Position numbers and translations under genes: made by a program. A stretch of DNA of 64,000 nt, taken from Aureibacter tunicatorum. GTDB taxonomy: Bacteria > Bacteroidota > Bacteroidia > Cytophagales > Cyclobacteriaceae. Of the stretch, positions 24,925 to 34,703 are shown piece by piece (position 1 is the first letter of the stretch; each line of letters starts with the position of its first letter). The stretch spans positions 3,924,000-3,987,999 of the forward strand of contig NZ_AP025305.1 of NCBI RefSeq assembly GCF_036492635.1, read 5' to 3'. A model generated the notes under the pieces. It did not search any database, had not been told where the DNA came from, and was given only the letters and a program-made list of their open reading frames with translations.

Positions 24925-27633
24925 TTACAATGATGTTAATCCTGCTTCTTCGATCATCTTATTTATGATTCCTGCCCAAATGTATGTTTTGTGATAACCA
25001 CCCCATGCATTATCAGGACTATAAAACTCCCACAAATTATGATTGTCCTTCAACTGAATAACCATACTCTCTGCGACTCTTCTTGTTAATTCTTTTGCTT
25101 CTGCTTCATAACCATAATCCAGCAGTCCCCTCACTATCAAGTAATTCCACTGCACCCATACAGGTCCATTCCAATAGCCTTTGTCATTATAATAGCTATC
25201 TTCAGCCGACAAGGAAGGAATCCCGTATTTTCTCCAAAATTTATTCGGATCTGTCAAATGCTTTACCAAAGCGGCAGCCTGCTCTTCTGAAGCGACTCCT
25301 GCCCACAATGGCAAGAAAGCTATTATTTCATCTCTTTTCAGATCATTTGTCTCTTTGTGGCTAAAAGTATGATTGTCTCTGTCCACATGATAATAAAACT
25401 GATTTTCTTCATCCCAAAATGTTTCGTTGATCAATGCAGACCTTTTTTCATAATCTTTTCTCCAATGCTCAGCTTCTTCAGCATAACCTAATTCCAGACA
25501 CATTTTTTCCAAAGATTTCGCTTCCATGACAAGCATACAGTTCAGGTCCAAGGCTTCAAAATTTGAAGGCCAAGCAACTTCATCCCATACAGCGACCAAA
25601 GCATCGCGAACAGACTCCAATATGGCATGTCCTCCCCATTCGCAAAGACCATCTTGATCCACATCTCTTTGCGCTACAAAGAAGTCATAAAATCTTTTGC
25701 TTGAGCTATACATCTCTTCCAAAAACTTCTTATCCTTTGTCACTTGATAAACTTCCCAGTTGAGCCAAGAATACCAAGGGGCCGATGAAGTTAATGAGCC
25801 ATTATGCTCAATGATCTCGTTGAGATACGCTCCCGAGCGATAACTAATGTAACCATTTTCAAGCTGACGCTCTTTGTATACCTTTTGCGATTCCATCGCA
25901 CTCTGAGGATCCAACATTGCATACGGCAACATAGCTATACTCTCATGAAATACCTGTCCTCCATGTCCCCATCCCCAAGTCGGTTCTCTTGAAAACACAT
26001 AATAGTTATAATTTGTCAAGTTATCCGCAGGGTAAAATACTTGACGCATCATATTGAACGCACTATAATACAACAATTCCAAATCAGGACTTTCAAAATC
26101 CTGCTTTACACTGGCAAACAATTCTTCGTTATCTTTTAAGTACTGATCTTGCTTCTCTTCTTTAAGATTGTTCGCCTGCTGATTCAACTCTTCATAGCTT
26201 CGATCTTTTTCACCTACGATTCTCAGCAATCTCACACTTTTCGGTTGATTCGGTTGCAACTTCATATCATATCTAAATGCCAAAGCCTTAGCCATATGTT
26301 CAAACTCTCCCGCAATGCCCTCGCTTACAAATTCTTCAAAAGACACTTTTTCCACAGGGATCAACTCGGCGGAGTGAATGCTAATATCCCCTTGCTTATT
26401 TTCAGCTGTTACGATAAATCGTTCCCAATCTTCTCCCTTTATGCTTAATATTTTATCATTGGCTTTTATCCCCTTCTCGACCAATGAATAGTATGCTTCA
26501 CCTCTTGATTTTGCATACACGCGATAACTATCATCGCCTTTATTTCCTGTCCAGGATATATAAACATTGTCTCCTCTCTTTTCTATTTTTGCATTAGCAG
26601 GCGCTTTCATTCCCGTATACTCTGCTAATTCAATATCTTTTCGTTTTCCCTTTCCTTCTTCTACTCTAGCTGTATATATTCCCCCTTGTTTACTTTCATT
26701 ACAGTACAACTTTACTTCATACTTCATCCCCTCTTTTACTGGCTTAAGGTTGCCAAGCTCCATTCGAATATATCCTGATCTGTCAAAAGTATTTTCCGCC
26801 AGTCCCCAAACAGGACTTGTCTCTGTAAGCAATTTATCTTTATCTCCATCAAGAATCAACTGGATACGATCTGATGGAGTTTTTAATTTCACCCGCTCTT
26901 TGTCCTCATTCGATTTGAGAGCTCTCCCAGTTACTTGATATTGTTGTTGTTTATTCAGATGAATATCATTAGGTATTTGAATACTCTCACCCCATACGCT
27001 GTTGAAACTTCCCAAAGCATCCGGCATAGGATATGTGCGAAATACATTCATTAAAGAATCATTGTAAGGCACTTCATTATTTATAGTCCAATAATCAGGA
27101 TATTCTTCGTGCATGAAGTTAAATGCATCTGCTTCATATACAATACTACTAAATGCTCTATAATTATTTTGAATAAATGGAAACACTTGAAGATCAACAT
27201 CCTTCGATGATGCATTCTCAATAGCCATATCCAGAATCATAGCTCTGGAACTTTGGACTAACATTTCGACAGTAACTACTATATCTTTAAAAGGAGTATA
27301 GGTAAACTTGACCATGTCCGGATAAGAATAATTTATAACGGGCTGGCTATACATGTCTGTAATTTTATAAACCCAGTGATCTCCCTTCCTAAAAGCGAAT
27401 CCTATATCTCCTCCAGTGTCAGTAGTGAAGTCAGCTCCTCTTTCTTCATCATAAAAAGTCAGCTCATATGCCTCATCAAGAAGAAATTCAGACCTTTCAA
27501 TAGCAGCGGCATAAGTCGTATATATTGGAGAATCCTTTGTAGCATGCAAATTTGACATCACTCCAACTGAATCATCCTTTACACAAGAGCATAAGAAAGC
27601 TCCCATGGCGAGTATGATAAGATAATTCTTCAT
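24925..27633 (-). CDS. MGH1-like glycoside hydrolase with inserted Ig/FN3-like domain, lipoprotein
   Basis: The 902-residue protein has a lipobox (GAFLCSC, Cys17). It follows the same plan as its paralogue at 20673-22850 but is about 180 residues longer, mostly through an insertion at about residues 300-420 that reads as a fibronectin-III-like domain (NAKIEKRGDNVYISWTGN, DDSYRVYAKSRGEAYY, ERFIVTAENKQGD). The catalytic barrel has NYYVFSREPTWGWGHGGQVF, APWYSWLNWEVYQVTKDKKF, QRDVDQDGLCEWGGHAILES, ALDLNCMLVMEAKSLEKM, YWNGPVWVQWNYLIVRGL and NLWEFYSPDNAWGGYHKTYI. It is likely displayed on the cell surface or in the periplasm and acts with the GH172 enzyme, whose gene starts 17 bp downstream. Linkage specificity is not readable. 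Confidence 0.88.
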   Translation of the reverse strand: MKNYLIILAMGAFLCSCVKDDSVGVMSNLHATKDSPIYTTYAAAIERSEFLLDEAYELTFYDEERGADFTTDTGGDIGFAFRKGDHWVYKITDMYSQPVINYSYPDMVKFTYTPFKDIVVTVEMLVQSSRAMILDMAIENASSKDVDLQVFPFIQNNYRAFSSIVYEADAFNFMHEEYPDYWTINNEVPYNDSLMNVFRTYPMPDALGSFNSVWGESIQIPNDIHLNKQQQYQVTGRALKSNEDKERVKLKTPSDRIQLILDGDKDKLLTETSPVWGLAENTFDRSGYIRMELGNLKPVKEGMKYEVKLYCNESKQGGIYTARVEEGKGKRKDIELAEYTGMKAPANAKIEKRGDNVYISWTGNKGDDSYRVYAKSRGEAYYSLVEKGIKANDKILSIKGEDWERFIVTAENKQGDISIHSAELIPVEKVSFEEFVSEGIAGEFEHMAKALAFRYDMKLQPNQPKSVRLLRIVGEKDRSYEELNQQANNLKEEKQDQYLKDNEELFASVKQDFESPDLELLYYSAFNMMRQVFYPADNLTNYNYYVFSREPTWGWGHGGQVFHESIAMLPYAMLDPQSAMESQKVYKERQLENGYISYRSGAYLNEIIEHNGSLTSSAPWYSWLNWEVYQVTKDKKFLEEMYSSSKRFYDFFVAQRDVDQDGLCEWGGHAILESVRDALVAVWDEVAWPSNFEALDLNCMLVMEAKSLEKMCLELGYAEEAEHWRKDYEKRSALINETFWDEENQFYYHVDRDNHTFSHKETNDLKRDEIIAFLPLWAGVASEEQAAALVKHLTDPNKFWRKYGIPSLSAEDSYYNDKGYWNGPVWVQWNYLIVRGLLDYGYEAEAKELTRRVAESMVIQLKDNHNLWEFYSPDNAWGGYHKTYIWAGIINKMIEEAGLTSL

Positions 27634-27711
27634 AAGAAAAAAATTAGAATAAATTAGGTATGAAAACTCCGGGAACGAATTGTCCCCGAAGTATAGTTTA
27701 TATTATTTAGA

Positions 27712-28089
27712 TTATTTTATCTCTGTTATGAAATATGTATGACCATCATTGAGAAGAATAGATTCTGTCTCATAGTCTCCCTCTGCATTGTTTCTATTGT
27801 CTCGCTGGGCATAAATATAAAATTTGCCCGGCTCTTTCAACTGATCTGTTGTCAATATCACTTTTCCTTCCTCATTGGTCTCACCTGAATACAATGGATT
27901 TATTTTTCCTTCCCATTCCTCTTCGCTAGTAAACACACTCACTTGCGCGCCTGACACAGCCGCTTGAGAAGCATCATTGACAATGATGTGAAGCTCCGGC
28001 TTTGTTGAGCTTTTGATTTCATTTTCAAAATCTCTATTACATGATATCAGCAACATGATTGCAGGTAAAATAAAAAGTATTTTTTTCAT
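27712..28089 (-). CDS. Small lipoprotein with Cna-B/carboxypeptidase-regulatory-like domain
   Basis: From the Met at 28089 this is a 125-residue lipoprotein (AIMLLISC, Cys17). Residues about 30-95 form one Ig-like regulatory domain: PELHIIVNDASQAAVSGAQV, YSGETNEEGKVILTTDQLKE and GKFYIYAQRDN. It lies 28 bp after SusD and before the glycosidases, where PULs often place a surface glycan-binding or accessory lipoprotein. No binding site can be pointed to. The longer frame from 28143 overlaps SusD and is not preferred. Confidence 0.82.
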   Translation of the reverse strand: MKKILFILPAIMLLISCNRDFENEIKSSTKPELHIIVNDASQAAVSGAQVSVFTSEEEWEGKINPLYSGETNEEGKVILTTDQLKEPGKFYIYAQRDNRNNAEGDYETESILLNDGHTYFITEIK

Positions 28090-28117
28090 ATCTAAAAAAT
28101 AATAATTCCAACTAAGA

Positions 28118-29605
28118 TTACATTTCATTCCCTTTACCGCCAAAAGTATAGATTGGCAATTTGTGAATCGTCAACTCTTGAGCAGGTATCGGAAAGTGCC
28201 AAGCTGTGCCATCAATCAGAGTCCCTGTTCTTCTACGATCAAAATACGTCAAAGGCATAAATGTAGCAATAAGTTCCACATAACGCTCGTGCATCACTGC
28301 ATCTAACAACTCGGAAGAACTATTGCCTCCGGTCATCGCTGACATTTTCCCTCTTTCAACACGTGTGTTGTTTATTAAACTCGCAGCTTTCTGAAGATCT
28401 CCTCCAGTGCGAATCTCCGCTTCAGCAAGTAACAAATCATTCTCTGCTTTAAGCAAGAAATCAATATTTCCAACTCCAGGCACTGAAAAGCTCTCACGGT
28501 ACCTTGTATATTTATACTCTCCTAATATATGAAAACCTAAAGAAGCGGGATTCCAATTTCCATGTTGGCCTGCATATGTCATATCTGTTAATAATCTATG
28601 ATCAACAGGGTTTTCAGCTTCAGGATATTCATGAACTCCTTCTGGTCGAGGATAAGTACCTATTGGATCATTCGGAGCCATCAAACTGATCACTCTTTGG
28701 CTTACCCTTACCCAATCCCATTCCATAATATGCAATGGATTAGTCGTATCTCTGATATTCGCAGCCAACCCTTGCCAGCCTACTTGAGCATATACAAAGA
28801 AGTTAGTATCTATGCCTTTTTCAGCATACCTTTTCACTCTTGCCCAATCTATGCTACTATCCTCTTGAGGTGTTCTTGACGCTGCAACCAACATCCTCGC
28901 AGCCGTAGAGTTAGCTACTTTGCCTAGATACTCATTGCTCATATTCACGCCCGGCATCATCTGCTCCGCCTGAAAGGTATTTGTCTCTGCAATTTCAATA
29001 GCTCTGTCAATACGCTCAAGCGCAAACTCCATAATGCTTTTGTAAGGCGTAAACACATATTCAAAATCTGCAGGAATGTCAACATCTGTAATCAAAAATG
29101 CCTGATCATATAACAAGCCCAAGTGACCATACGCCGTACCTTGCAGGAAGTAAGCGTTGGCCAATACCATCGCTGTTCGATCCTCGCCATTGATTATCAC
29201 CTCTACACCTTCATGTTCGATTTTCTTGATGATATTGTTTACTGTGCCTACAACAGGGTAAAATCCATACCATCCTCCAGCTTCAGGTTGTATCACAATA
29301 TCCCCCTCACGGTTATCGATAGGCACCCTAGGTATTGTATTGAAAGTTCTCATACCCCAGCTACCATATCCGGAGCAAATCTGCTCAGCGCCTACACCTA
29401 GCGCCAAAGCAGGGTTTTGCCCAATCGCGCTGTTCCACCAAACTCTATATGCGCCTGTAAGAAGGGCAGGATACTCTTCCGGGTTAGAATACACATCATC
29501 CAAGTCCGGAGCATTTTCATTTTCCACATCTAGATCTTCCCATAGCAAAGAACAACTTGCAAAACTAAGAAGAAGACCTAATAAAATTATTATCTTATTA
29601 TTCAT
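28118..29605 (-). CDS. susD: SusD/RagB family glycan-binding lipoprotein
   Basis: The 495-residue protein has a lipobox (LLSFASC, Cys18) and the SusD plan: an N-terminal helix pair (NPEEYPALLTGAYRVWWNSA), TPR-like helices (ANAYFLQGTAYGHLGLLYDQ), YTPYKSIMEFALERIDRAI-like repeats, STAARMLVAASRTP, and a C-terminus with FLLKAENDLLLAEAEIRTGG, ASLINNTRVERGKMSAMTGG, MHERYVELIATFMPLTYFDR and WHFPIPAQEL. SusD proteins sit as a lid on the SusC transporter at the cell surface and capture glycans. It starts 19 bp after SusC. Confidence 0.96.
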   Translation of the reverse strand: MNNKIIILLGLLLSFASCSLLWEDLDVENENAPDLDDVYSNPEEYPALLTGAYRVWWNSAIGQNPALALGVGAEQICSGYGSWGMRTFNTIPRVPIDNREGDIVIQPEAGGWYGFYPVVGTVNNIIKKIEHEGVEVIINGEDRTAMVLANAYFLQGTAYGHLGLLYDQAFLITDVDIPADFEYVFTPYKSIMEFALERIDRAIEIAETNTFQAEQMMPGVNMSNEYLGKVANSTAARMLVAASRTPQEDSSIDWARVKRYAEKGIDTNFFVYAQVGWQGLAANIRDTTNPLHIMEWDWVRVSQRVISLMAPNDPIGTYPRPEGVHEYPEAENPVDHRLLTDMTYAGQHGNWNPASLGFHILGEYKYTRYRESFSVPGVGNIDFLLKAENDLLLAEAEIRTGGDLQKAASLINNTRVERGKMSAMTGGNSSSELLDAVMHERYVELIATFMPLTYFDRRRTGTLIDGTAWHFPIPAQELTIHKLPIYTFGGKGNEM

Positions 29606-29624
29606 GACTAGTTAATTTTAAGAT

Positions 29625-32600
29625 TTAGAAAGTGATACTTAAACTACCAGAGAAAGTACTGAAAGGAGGATAAGACGAAGTATCAAACTTAAGAATGTTA
29701 GGACTAAGTCCCTCGCTCTCAGAGCCTGAATAGCCGCCTTCAGGATCAAACCCTGAGTACTTAGTCAGTGTGAACAAGTTTCTTCCTATAAAACCAACCT
29801 TCACTGCTTGAAAGAAGCCCAAGCCCATTCTATCCAATTGTTGTTTAGAGAAACTATAGTTTACTGACAATTCTCTAAGTCTTAAGAATGTAGCGTCTTC
29901 GATAAAGTGAGAGTTAGTGGATGTGGAAGTCGTCAACTCATTATAATATCTAGCGGCCTTGGCTTCTCCTGGCCCCATTTTGGTCGCATCCATCTCCGCT
30001 GCTACTTGATTTACCATCATATATCTTCTCGAGTGATTTACCAAGTCACCTCCGTGTTGATAGCCCAACAATGCATATACAGACAGCCCTTTCCAAGTGA
30101 AAGTGTTGCCCCAGTTCATGTTAAAATCAGGATTTGAATCTCCGATTTTCATATCTTTTCTACTGCCATCGTCATTCAATACAAACATTGGCACCTCTTC
30201 GCTTGTACCAATTTGATCTCTACGCACCACATAACCATGATTGTTGATAGTAAACACATCCGCTACATTTACTCCTTCTGCTACTTGATTGCTTACTTCA
30301 TTAAGGCTAGTCGCAAACTTTTGGCCATACATTGCTCCAAGCGTTTCTCCTTCTTCTATTCTAAAAATCCCTCCTGATACTACGGAGAATCCGCTACGAT
30401 TCAGTTCTTGTACTTTTTGTCTGATGCGATCAAAAGTCACATTAGCATCCCATCTAAAATTCTTCTTCTCCATCACTTTAGCATGCAAGGTAATCTCAAA
30501 CACATTTGACTCCAAAGTACCAATATTATCCCACTGATAAGCAAAGCCTGAAGCAGCTGAAACAGGCACTTTCAATATCTGATCTGTATTCACTGACCTA
30601 GCATAATTTGCATTAATCATAAATCTATCCAAGAATGCCACATCAAACCCTACCTCTAATTCTTTTGCAAATGAGGGCTTCAAATTAACATTACCCATAG
30701 TTTGCGGTGTGGTGATTTGTCCATTATCAACACCGATCACCTCATACTGGGCTTCAAACGGGGGCCTCAAACCAGCCACACCATATGAAGCTCTCAACTT
30801 CATCTCTTGCACTCTAGGAAGCTTCAAGTCCTCATTCAATCTATATGCACCAGAAAATCTATAGAAATTTTGCCAACGTTCTTCCGATCCAAAAAGAGAA
30901 ACACCATCTCGTCTTAACAACATGTCTACGATCACTTTATCTTTATAATCTAAAAATAAAGCTCCCGAAAAATTATTAGCCACAACAGTACTCGTGTTAC
31001 TCCATGCATATAGATTCTCTGAAGCCATTCCTAAGTTCGGTCTTCCAAGCCCTGTAGTAGCCAAGTTAGTACCTCCACCTCCATGAGATTGATTTTTGTT
31101 GGCTTCATACAAGTACTGAAACTTCAATCTGGTCCCAAAGTCGCCAAACTTCTTATGCAAGGCCATATCCAACTGTAAAGTCTGCGCTAAACCTACCGAA
31201 GTGCTTTCTCCTATACTACCCATTTCAGGAGCGCCTTCCACTCTCAACATCCCTTTTGGTCTCATGTTAAATGATCTCGAATTTCTACGGTCGATTCCAT
31301 AAGCAGCCGATAAATCCAAGAAATTCGTAGCCTCATAATTCAAACGATAATTACCTAAGAAACGGTTAGACCTTGTTTCATTGATCGTGTTAGCTAGTTC
31401 ATACAAAGGGTTGATTGTTCTCGATAAATTATTTGGGTTTACCTTATATGGACTTCCATCATCATTTAACGCATAAAAATCAACATTTGGATCGGCATAT
31501 AAGAAACCGTCCATTGTTCCTTGACCAGCCCTGTTGTCTGTTTGGTTATCCACGTATAAATTCGATGCGGAAAACTTCAATCGCTCGTTGATTTTATGAT
31601 CAACATTCAACCTCATATTCAAACGCTGCCTACCGTCAGTCTCACGAATAACCCCTTCTTCATTCATGTACTGCATAGAACTGAAGAATGATGTATTGCC
31701 GTCCTTACTGCTTCCCGAACCAGACAAATAATGCGTTTGAAAATTACCTGGTCTAAAAAATTGTTTAAATGGATCATGATCATTCTTAGGATACGGATTG
31801 TCATAATACGAATCCGGAGTCGACGTACCCCAAAGCACTTCTCCATTTTCTACACGGTTATTTGTAGCACTGTTTTTCTCTGGAATGTAATTGATTACAT
31901 TTGCTCCAACTTCTGTTCTATAGCTGATCGAAGTCTTGCCGGGTTGCAATGCTCCTCTTTTTGTCGTGATGTTGATGACACCATTTGCCGCACGCGAACC
32001 ATAAAGAGAAGAAGCAGCAGCACCTTTTACCACTTCCATACGGTCAATATCTTCCATATTAATATCTGACAAATTGCCTTCTGTCATTACTCCGTCAATA
32101 ATAATCAGTGGATCAGAGGAACCTGACAATGATGTGGCGCCTCTAAGCTGAATACTAGCATTCGACCCAGGAGCTCCAGTACCTCCACTAATACGCACAC
32201 CTGCTATTTTTCCTTGCAAAGACGAGCTCACATCCGTACCAGGAACATTTTGAAGAACCTGTTGGTCCAATGCCTCTACCGTGATACTTAGTTTTGACTT
32301 TGGCACCGCGGCCGCAACCCCTGTTACAACAATTTCATCCAATTGATGAAAATCCTCTTTCATCACCACGTCGATAAAACTCTGATTACCTACAGGAATT
32401 TCCACAGAAGAATAGCCCATAAAACTAAAAACCAAAACATCATCAGGACTAACGTTCAAACTAAACTCTCCATTGACATCAGTGATCGTCCCTTCGTTCT
32501 TACCCTTGATCAACACATTTACACCAATTAATTCTTCTCCGGCACTTTTCACTGTACCTTTAACCTCCTTTTCTCCAGCTGGATCAATATCGATTTTGAT

Positions 32601-32948
32601 ATTTTCCTCTTTCTTTTTGATAAAATATGTCTCTCCTTTCTGCACAAAGTCCAGATCCGTCGATGACTTGATATGAGTAATCACCTCACCAACTGTCTTT
32701 CCCACAGTATTCAGCTCCAAATCCAAGTTCAAGTCCACCTGATTCACGTCATAGACAAATGTCACATTTCCTTCTTCTTGCATCCAATGCAACACGTCCT
32801 GAAGTGGCATTCCGCTCAAGTCATTCTTAATCATAAAATTACCTGAGCTTGTTTTTGCAAAGGACTTTCCTACACCTAGGCAGAGGAGCACACAAAGCGT
32901 CACCATCAGACGTCCTGCAAAGAGTTTGTCTTTTGTAAAAAATCGCAT
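29625..32948 (-). CDS. susC: SusC/RagA TonB-dependent glycan transporter with STN signalling domain
   Basis: The 1107-residue protein starts with a signal peptide (to about residue 31, VGKSFAK). It is followed by an STN (secretin/TonB N-terminal) domain, about 38-115 (NDLSGMPLQDVLHWMQEEGN), a carboxypeptidase-like CNA-B domain, about 127-205 (GTITDVNGEFSLNV, VFSFMGYSSVEI), the plug domain with the SusC signature LDEIVVTG, then SLQGKIAGVRISGG, LIIIDGVMTEGN, RMEVVKGAAASSLYGSRAAN and GVINITTKRG, and a 22-strand barrel ending in SLSITF. It imports oligosaccharides with TonB energy. The STN domain is the part that contacts FecR anti-sigma factors, matching the FecR gene directly upstream and implying substrate-induced regulation by the ECF factor. 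Confidence 0.97.
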   Translation of the reverse strand: MRFFTKDKLFAGRLMVTLCVLLCLGVGKSFAKTSSGNFMIKNDLSGMPLQDVLHWMQEEGNVTFVYDVNQVDLNLDLELNTVGKTVGEVITHIKSSTDLDFVQKGETYFIKKKEENIKIDIDPAGEKEVKGTVKSAGEELIGVNVLIKGKNEGTITDVNGEFSLNVSPDDVLVFSFMGYSSVEIPVGNQSFIDVVMKEDFHQLDEIVVTGVAAAVPKSKLSITVEALDQQVLQNVPGTDVSSSLQGKIAGVRISGGTGAPGSNASIQLRGATSLSGSSDPLIIIDGVMTEGNLSDINMEDIDRMEVVKGAAASSLYGSRAANGVINITTKRGALQPGKTSISYRTEVGANVINYIPEKNSATNNRVENGEVLWGTSTPDSYYDNPYPKNDHDPFKQFFRPGNFQTHYLSGSGSSKDGNTSFFSSMQYMNEEGVIRETDGRQRLNMRLNVDHKINERLKFSASNLYVDNQTDNRAGQGTMDGFLYADPNVDFYALNDDGSPYKVNPNNLSRTINPLYELANTINETRSNRFLGNYRLNYEATNFLDLSAAYGIDRRNSRSFNMRPKGMLRVEGAPEMGSIGESTSVGLAQTLQLDMALHKKFGDFGTRLKFQYLYEANKNQSHGGGGTNLATTGLGRPNLGMASENLYAWSNTSTVVANNFSGALFLDYKDKVIVDMLLRRDGVSLFGSEERWQNFYRFSGAYRLNEDLKLPRVQEMKLRASYGVAGLRPPFEAQYEVIGVDNGQITTPQTMGNVNLKPSFAKELEVGFDVAFLDRFMINANYARSVNTDQILKVPVSAASGFAYQWDNIGTLESNVFEITLHAKVMEKKNFRWDANVTFDRIRQKVQELNRSGFSVVSGGIFRIEEGETLGAMYGQKFATSLNEVSNQVAEGVNVADVFTINNHGYVVRRDQIGTSEEVPMFVLNDDGSRKDMKIGDSNPDFNMNWGNTFTWKGLSVYALLGYQHGGDLVNHSRRYMMVNQVAAEMDATKMGPGEAKAARYYNELTTSTSTNSHFIEDATFLRLRELSVNYSFSKQQLDRMGLGFFQAVKVGFIGRNLFTLTKYSGFDPEGGYSGSESEGLSPNILKFDTSSYPPFSTFSGSLSITF

Positions 32949-33285
32949 AAGTTTACACTACTATATTTAAAAATAAAACATTGATTATCACTCAGTCATC
33001 ACCCAAGCAACAACCTCAATTAAAAAATTCAAAAAAATCAGCACTCTCTCGATTTAAAATCGAAATGCTCTCCAAATAATAGAATCCTTATCTCTCCTCT
33101 ACTCTACCAGTCATTAATCCTCTTCGATAAAATTCATTTCATATTAAAAAATTGACTATTTAAAACTAGTTGAACAATCTTTTAGAATAAAAAATCTCAT
33201 AAAATCGACATCTAGAAATATTATTTTTATTGCATAAATTTCAAATCACCTCACCCTATAATGCTGAACATTAGTCGTTAAAAAA
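32949..33285 (-). promoter_or_regulatory. Probable promoter region of the SusC/SusD operon
   Basis: A 337-bp AT-rich gap separates fecR and susC on the same strand. It contains no frame worth calling. It is the natural place for an ECF-dependent promoter of the PUL. I cannot point to -35/-10 elements with certainty. Confidence 0.4.
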
Positions 33286-34158
33286 TTATTCCCATACTAG
33301 TGTTACATCTCCATTATCTTTGATATCGTATTTAAAGCCCAAACCATCAAGAGTTTCCCGCAATGTCAATGATTTCAAACTTCCTGACATGACTATTTTC
33401 TTTTTAGGCATACCTACTGTTGTCACTCTCACTCCATACCAATCTTCTATTTGCTTGACAAGCGTCTTAGCATCAGCATTTTCAAGCACCAAAACATCAC
33501 GTGTCCAGCTCAGTTCTTCTTCTTTAAGATTACCTACTTTGTCAATTTGATTTTTATATATCTCAAAATACTGCCCTGGTTTCAACATCTTAAAACCCTC
33601 AGTGATTTTATTCTTCACCAACACTTCGCCTGACTCTAACAACACCTTCGTATTAGTATGCTTATCTCTATTTGCCAATATAAATTTAGTCCCCAACACT
33701 TTTACATCCACTTCATCACTATAAGCAATAAAAGGTCTATTCTTATCCTTTGCAACATCAAAATATCCAGTTCCATACAACAACTCTACTCTCCTCAGCT
33801 CCTCAGAAAAACCTTCCCGATACTTTATCGCGGACTTACCAATAAGTTTCACAGTACTGCCATCAGGCAAATCGAATACTGTACGCGTACCCGGTATATT
33901 TTCTTTGACAATATACGTCTGTACTTCTTGCGTCTTATCCAGTTGGTACCAAATCAGCCAACTTCCAAGCATAACAAAAGCTACCGATGCTGCCAATTGA
34001 TACATAGTCCTTAACGAAAATCGCTTCTTGTTTTCTGTTGCTCTATCAATCTCCCTCCACATTTCATGTTGTTCCAACAAGTCCATACCTCCTCCTCTTA
34101 GGGCCTCTTCTACATGCCTTCCCAACTTTTTATCCCTATTTTCTAGCTCACCTTGCAT
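33286..34158 (-). CDS. fecR: FecR-type anti-sigma factor
   Basis: The 290-residue protein has the three parts of Bacteroidota FecR: a cytoplasmic N-terminal sigma-binding part (residues 1-45, LLEQHEMWREIDRATEN), one membrane helix (about 50-70, LAASVAFVMLGSWLIWY) and a periplasmic FecR domain (GTRTVFDLPDGSTVKLIGKS, RRVELLYGTGYFDVAKDKNR, then VLGTKFILANRD, TKVLLESGEVLVKN, KMLKPGQYFEIYKN) ending in a DUF4974-like STN-contacting region (LVKQIEDWYGVRV, SGSLKSLTLRETLDGLGFKY). It should hold an ECF sigma factor inactive until SusC signals. No sigma gene is adjacent; the only one in the window is at 14068-14658. Confidence 0.95.
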   Translation of the reverse strand: MQGELENRDKKLGRHVEEALRGGGMDLLEQHEMWREIDRATENKKRFSLRTMYQLAASVAFVMLGSWLIWYQLDKTQEVQTYIVKENIPGTRTVFDLPDGSTVKLIGKSAIKYREGFSEELRRVELLYGTGYFDVAKDKNRPFIAYSDEVDVKVLGTKFILANRDKHTNTKVLLESGEVLVKNKITEGFKMLKPGQYFEIYKNQIDKVGNLKEEELSWTRDVLVLENADAKTLVKQIEDWYGVRVTTVGMPKKKIVMSGSLKSLTLRETLDGLGFKYDIKDNGDVTLVWE

Positions 34159-34703
34159 AACAACTTTTGCAACCTTACTTTTTATTATTTTTTATTTTTG
34201 AAATTACGTCTTTGTGTCCTTTCACCTATAAGAGGGTATCCATCCAAAACCTACTACCCTTTTTTTAAAATTTTGAAAAAATATTTATCAAAACCTTAAA
34301 AAAACCACAATAAACTCATTTACAGTCAATTATAACAAACATTTATTTGAAAATATTATATACCGAATTCGAATTCATCATTTCAGGAATGTTTAAAAGA
34401 AATATATTTTTCGAAATTGGCATCCCAATACACTCTGTTACTTAGCAAAGTTTTATGAAGGGATTTAAAAGATTCTTTAATTAACCTCTCAAGCTAAAAA
34501 TCTATTTTAATCAACACTCTTGAGTTATAAGCCGTCCAAACAATTCCCCCCCCTTCAAAAAAACATCTTTGCAATAAGTTAATACCAAAGAAAGCATAAA
34601 GAGAAACAAGATTAGTACATTTATAAAGCCTTCATTCTTGATAAGAATTTGTGAAGAATAGAGAAGCAAATATGAATTATTGTAATTTTTAAAATCACTC
34701 GCT
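34159..34703. other. Divergent intergenic region, no gene seen
   Basis: 545 bp of AT-rich DNA separate fecR (minus) and the MFS gene (plus). Frames here are short and overlap the MFS start on the opposite strand. It should hold both promoters. No RNA structure or repeat stood out. Confidence 0.5.
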
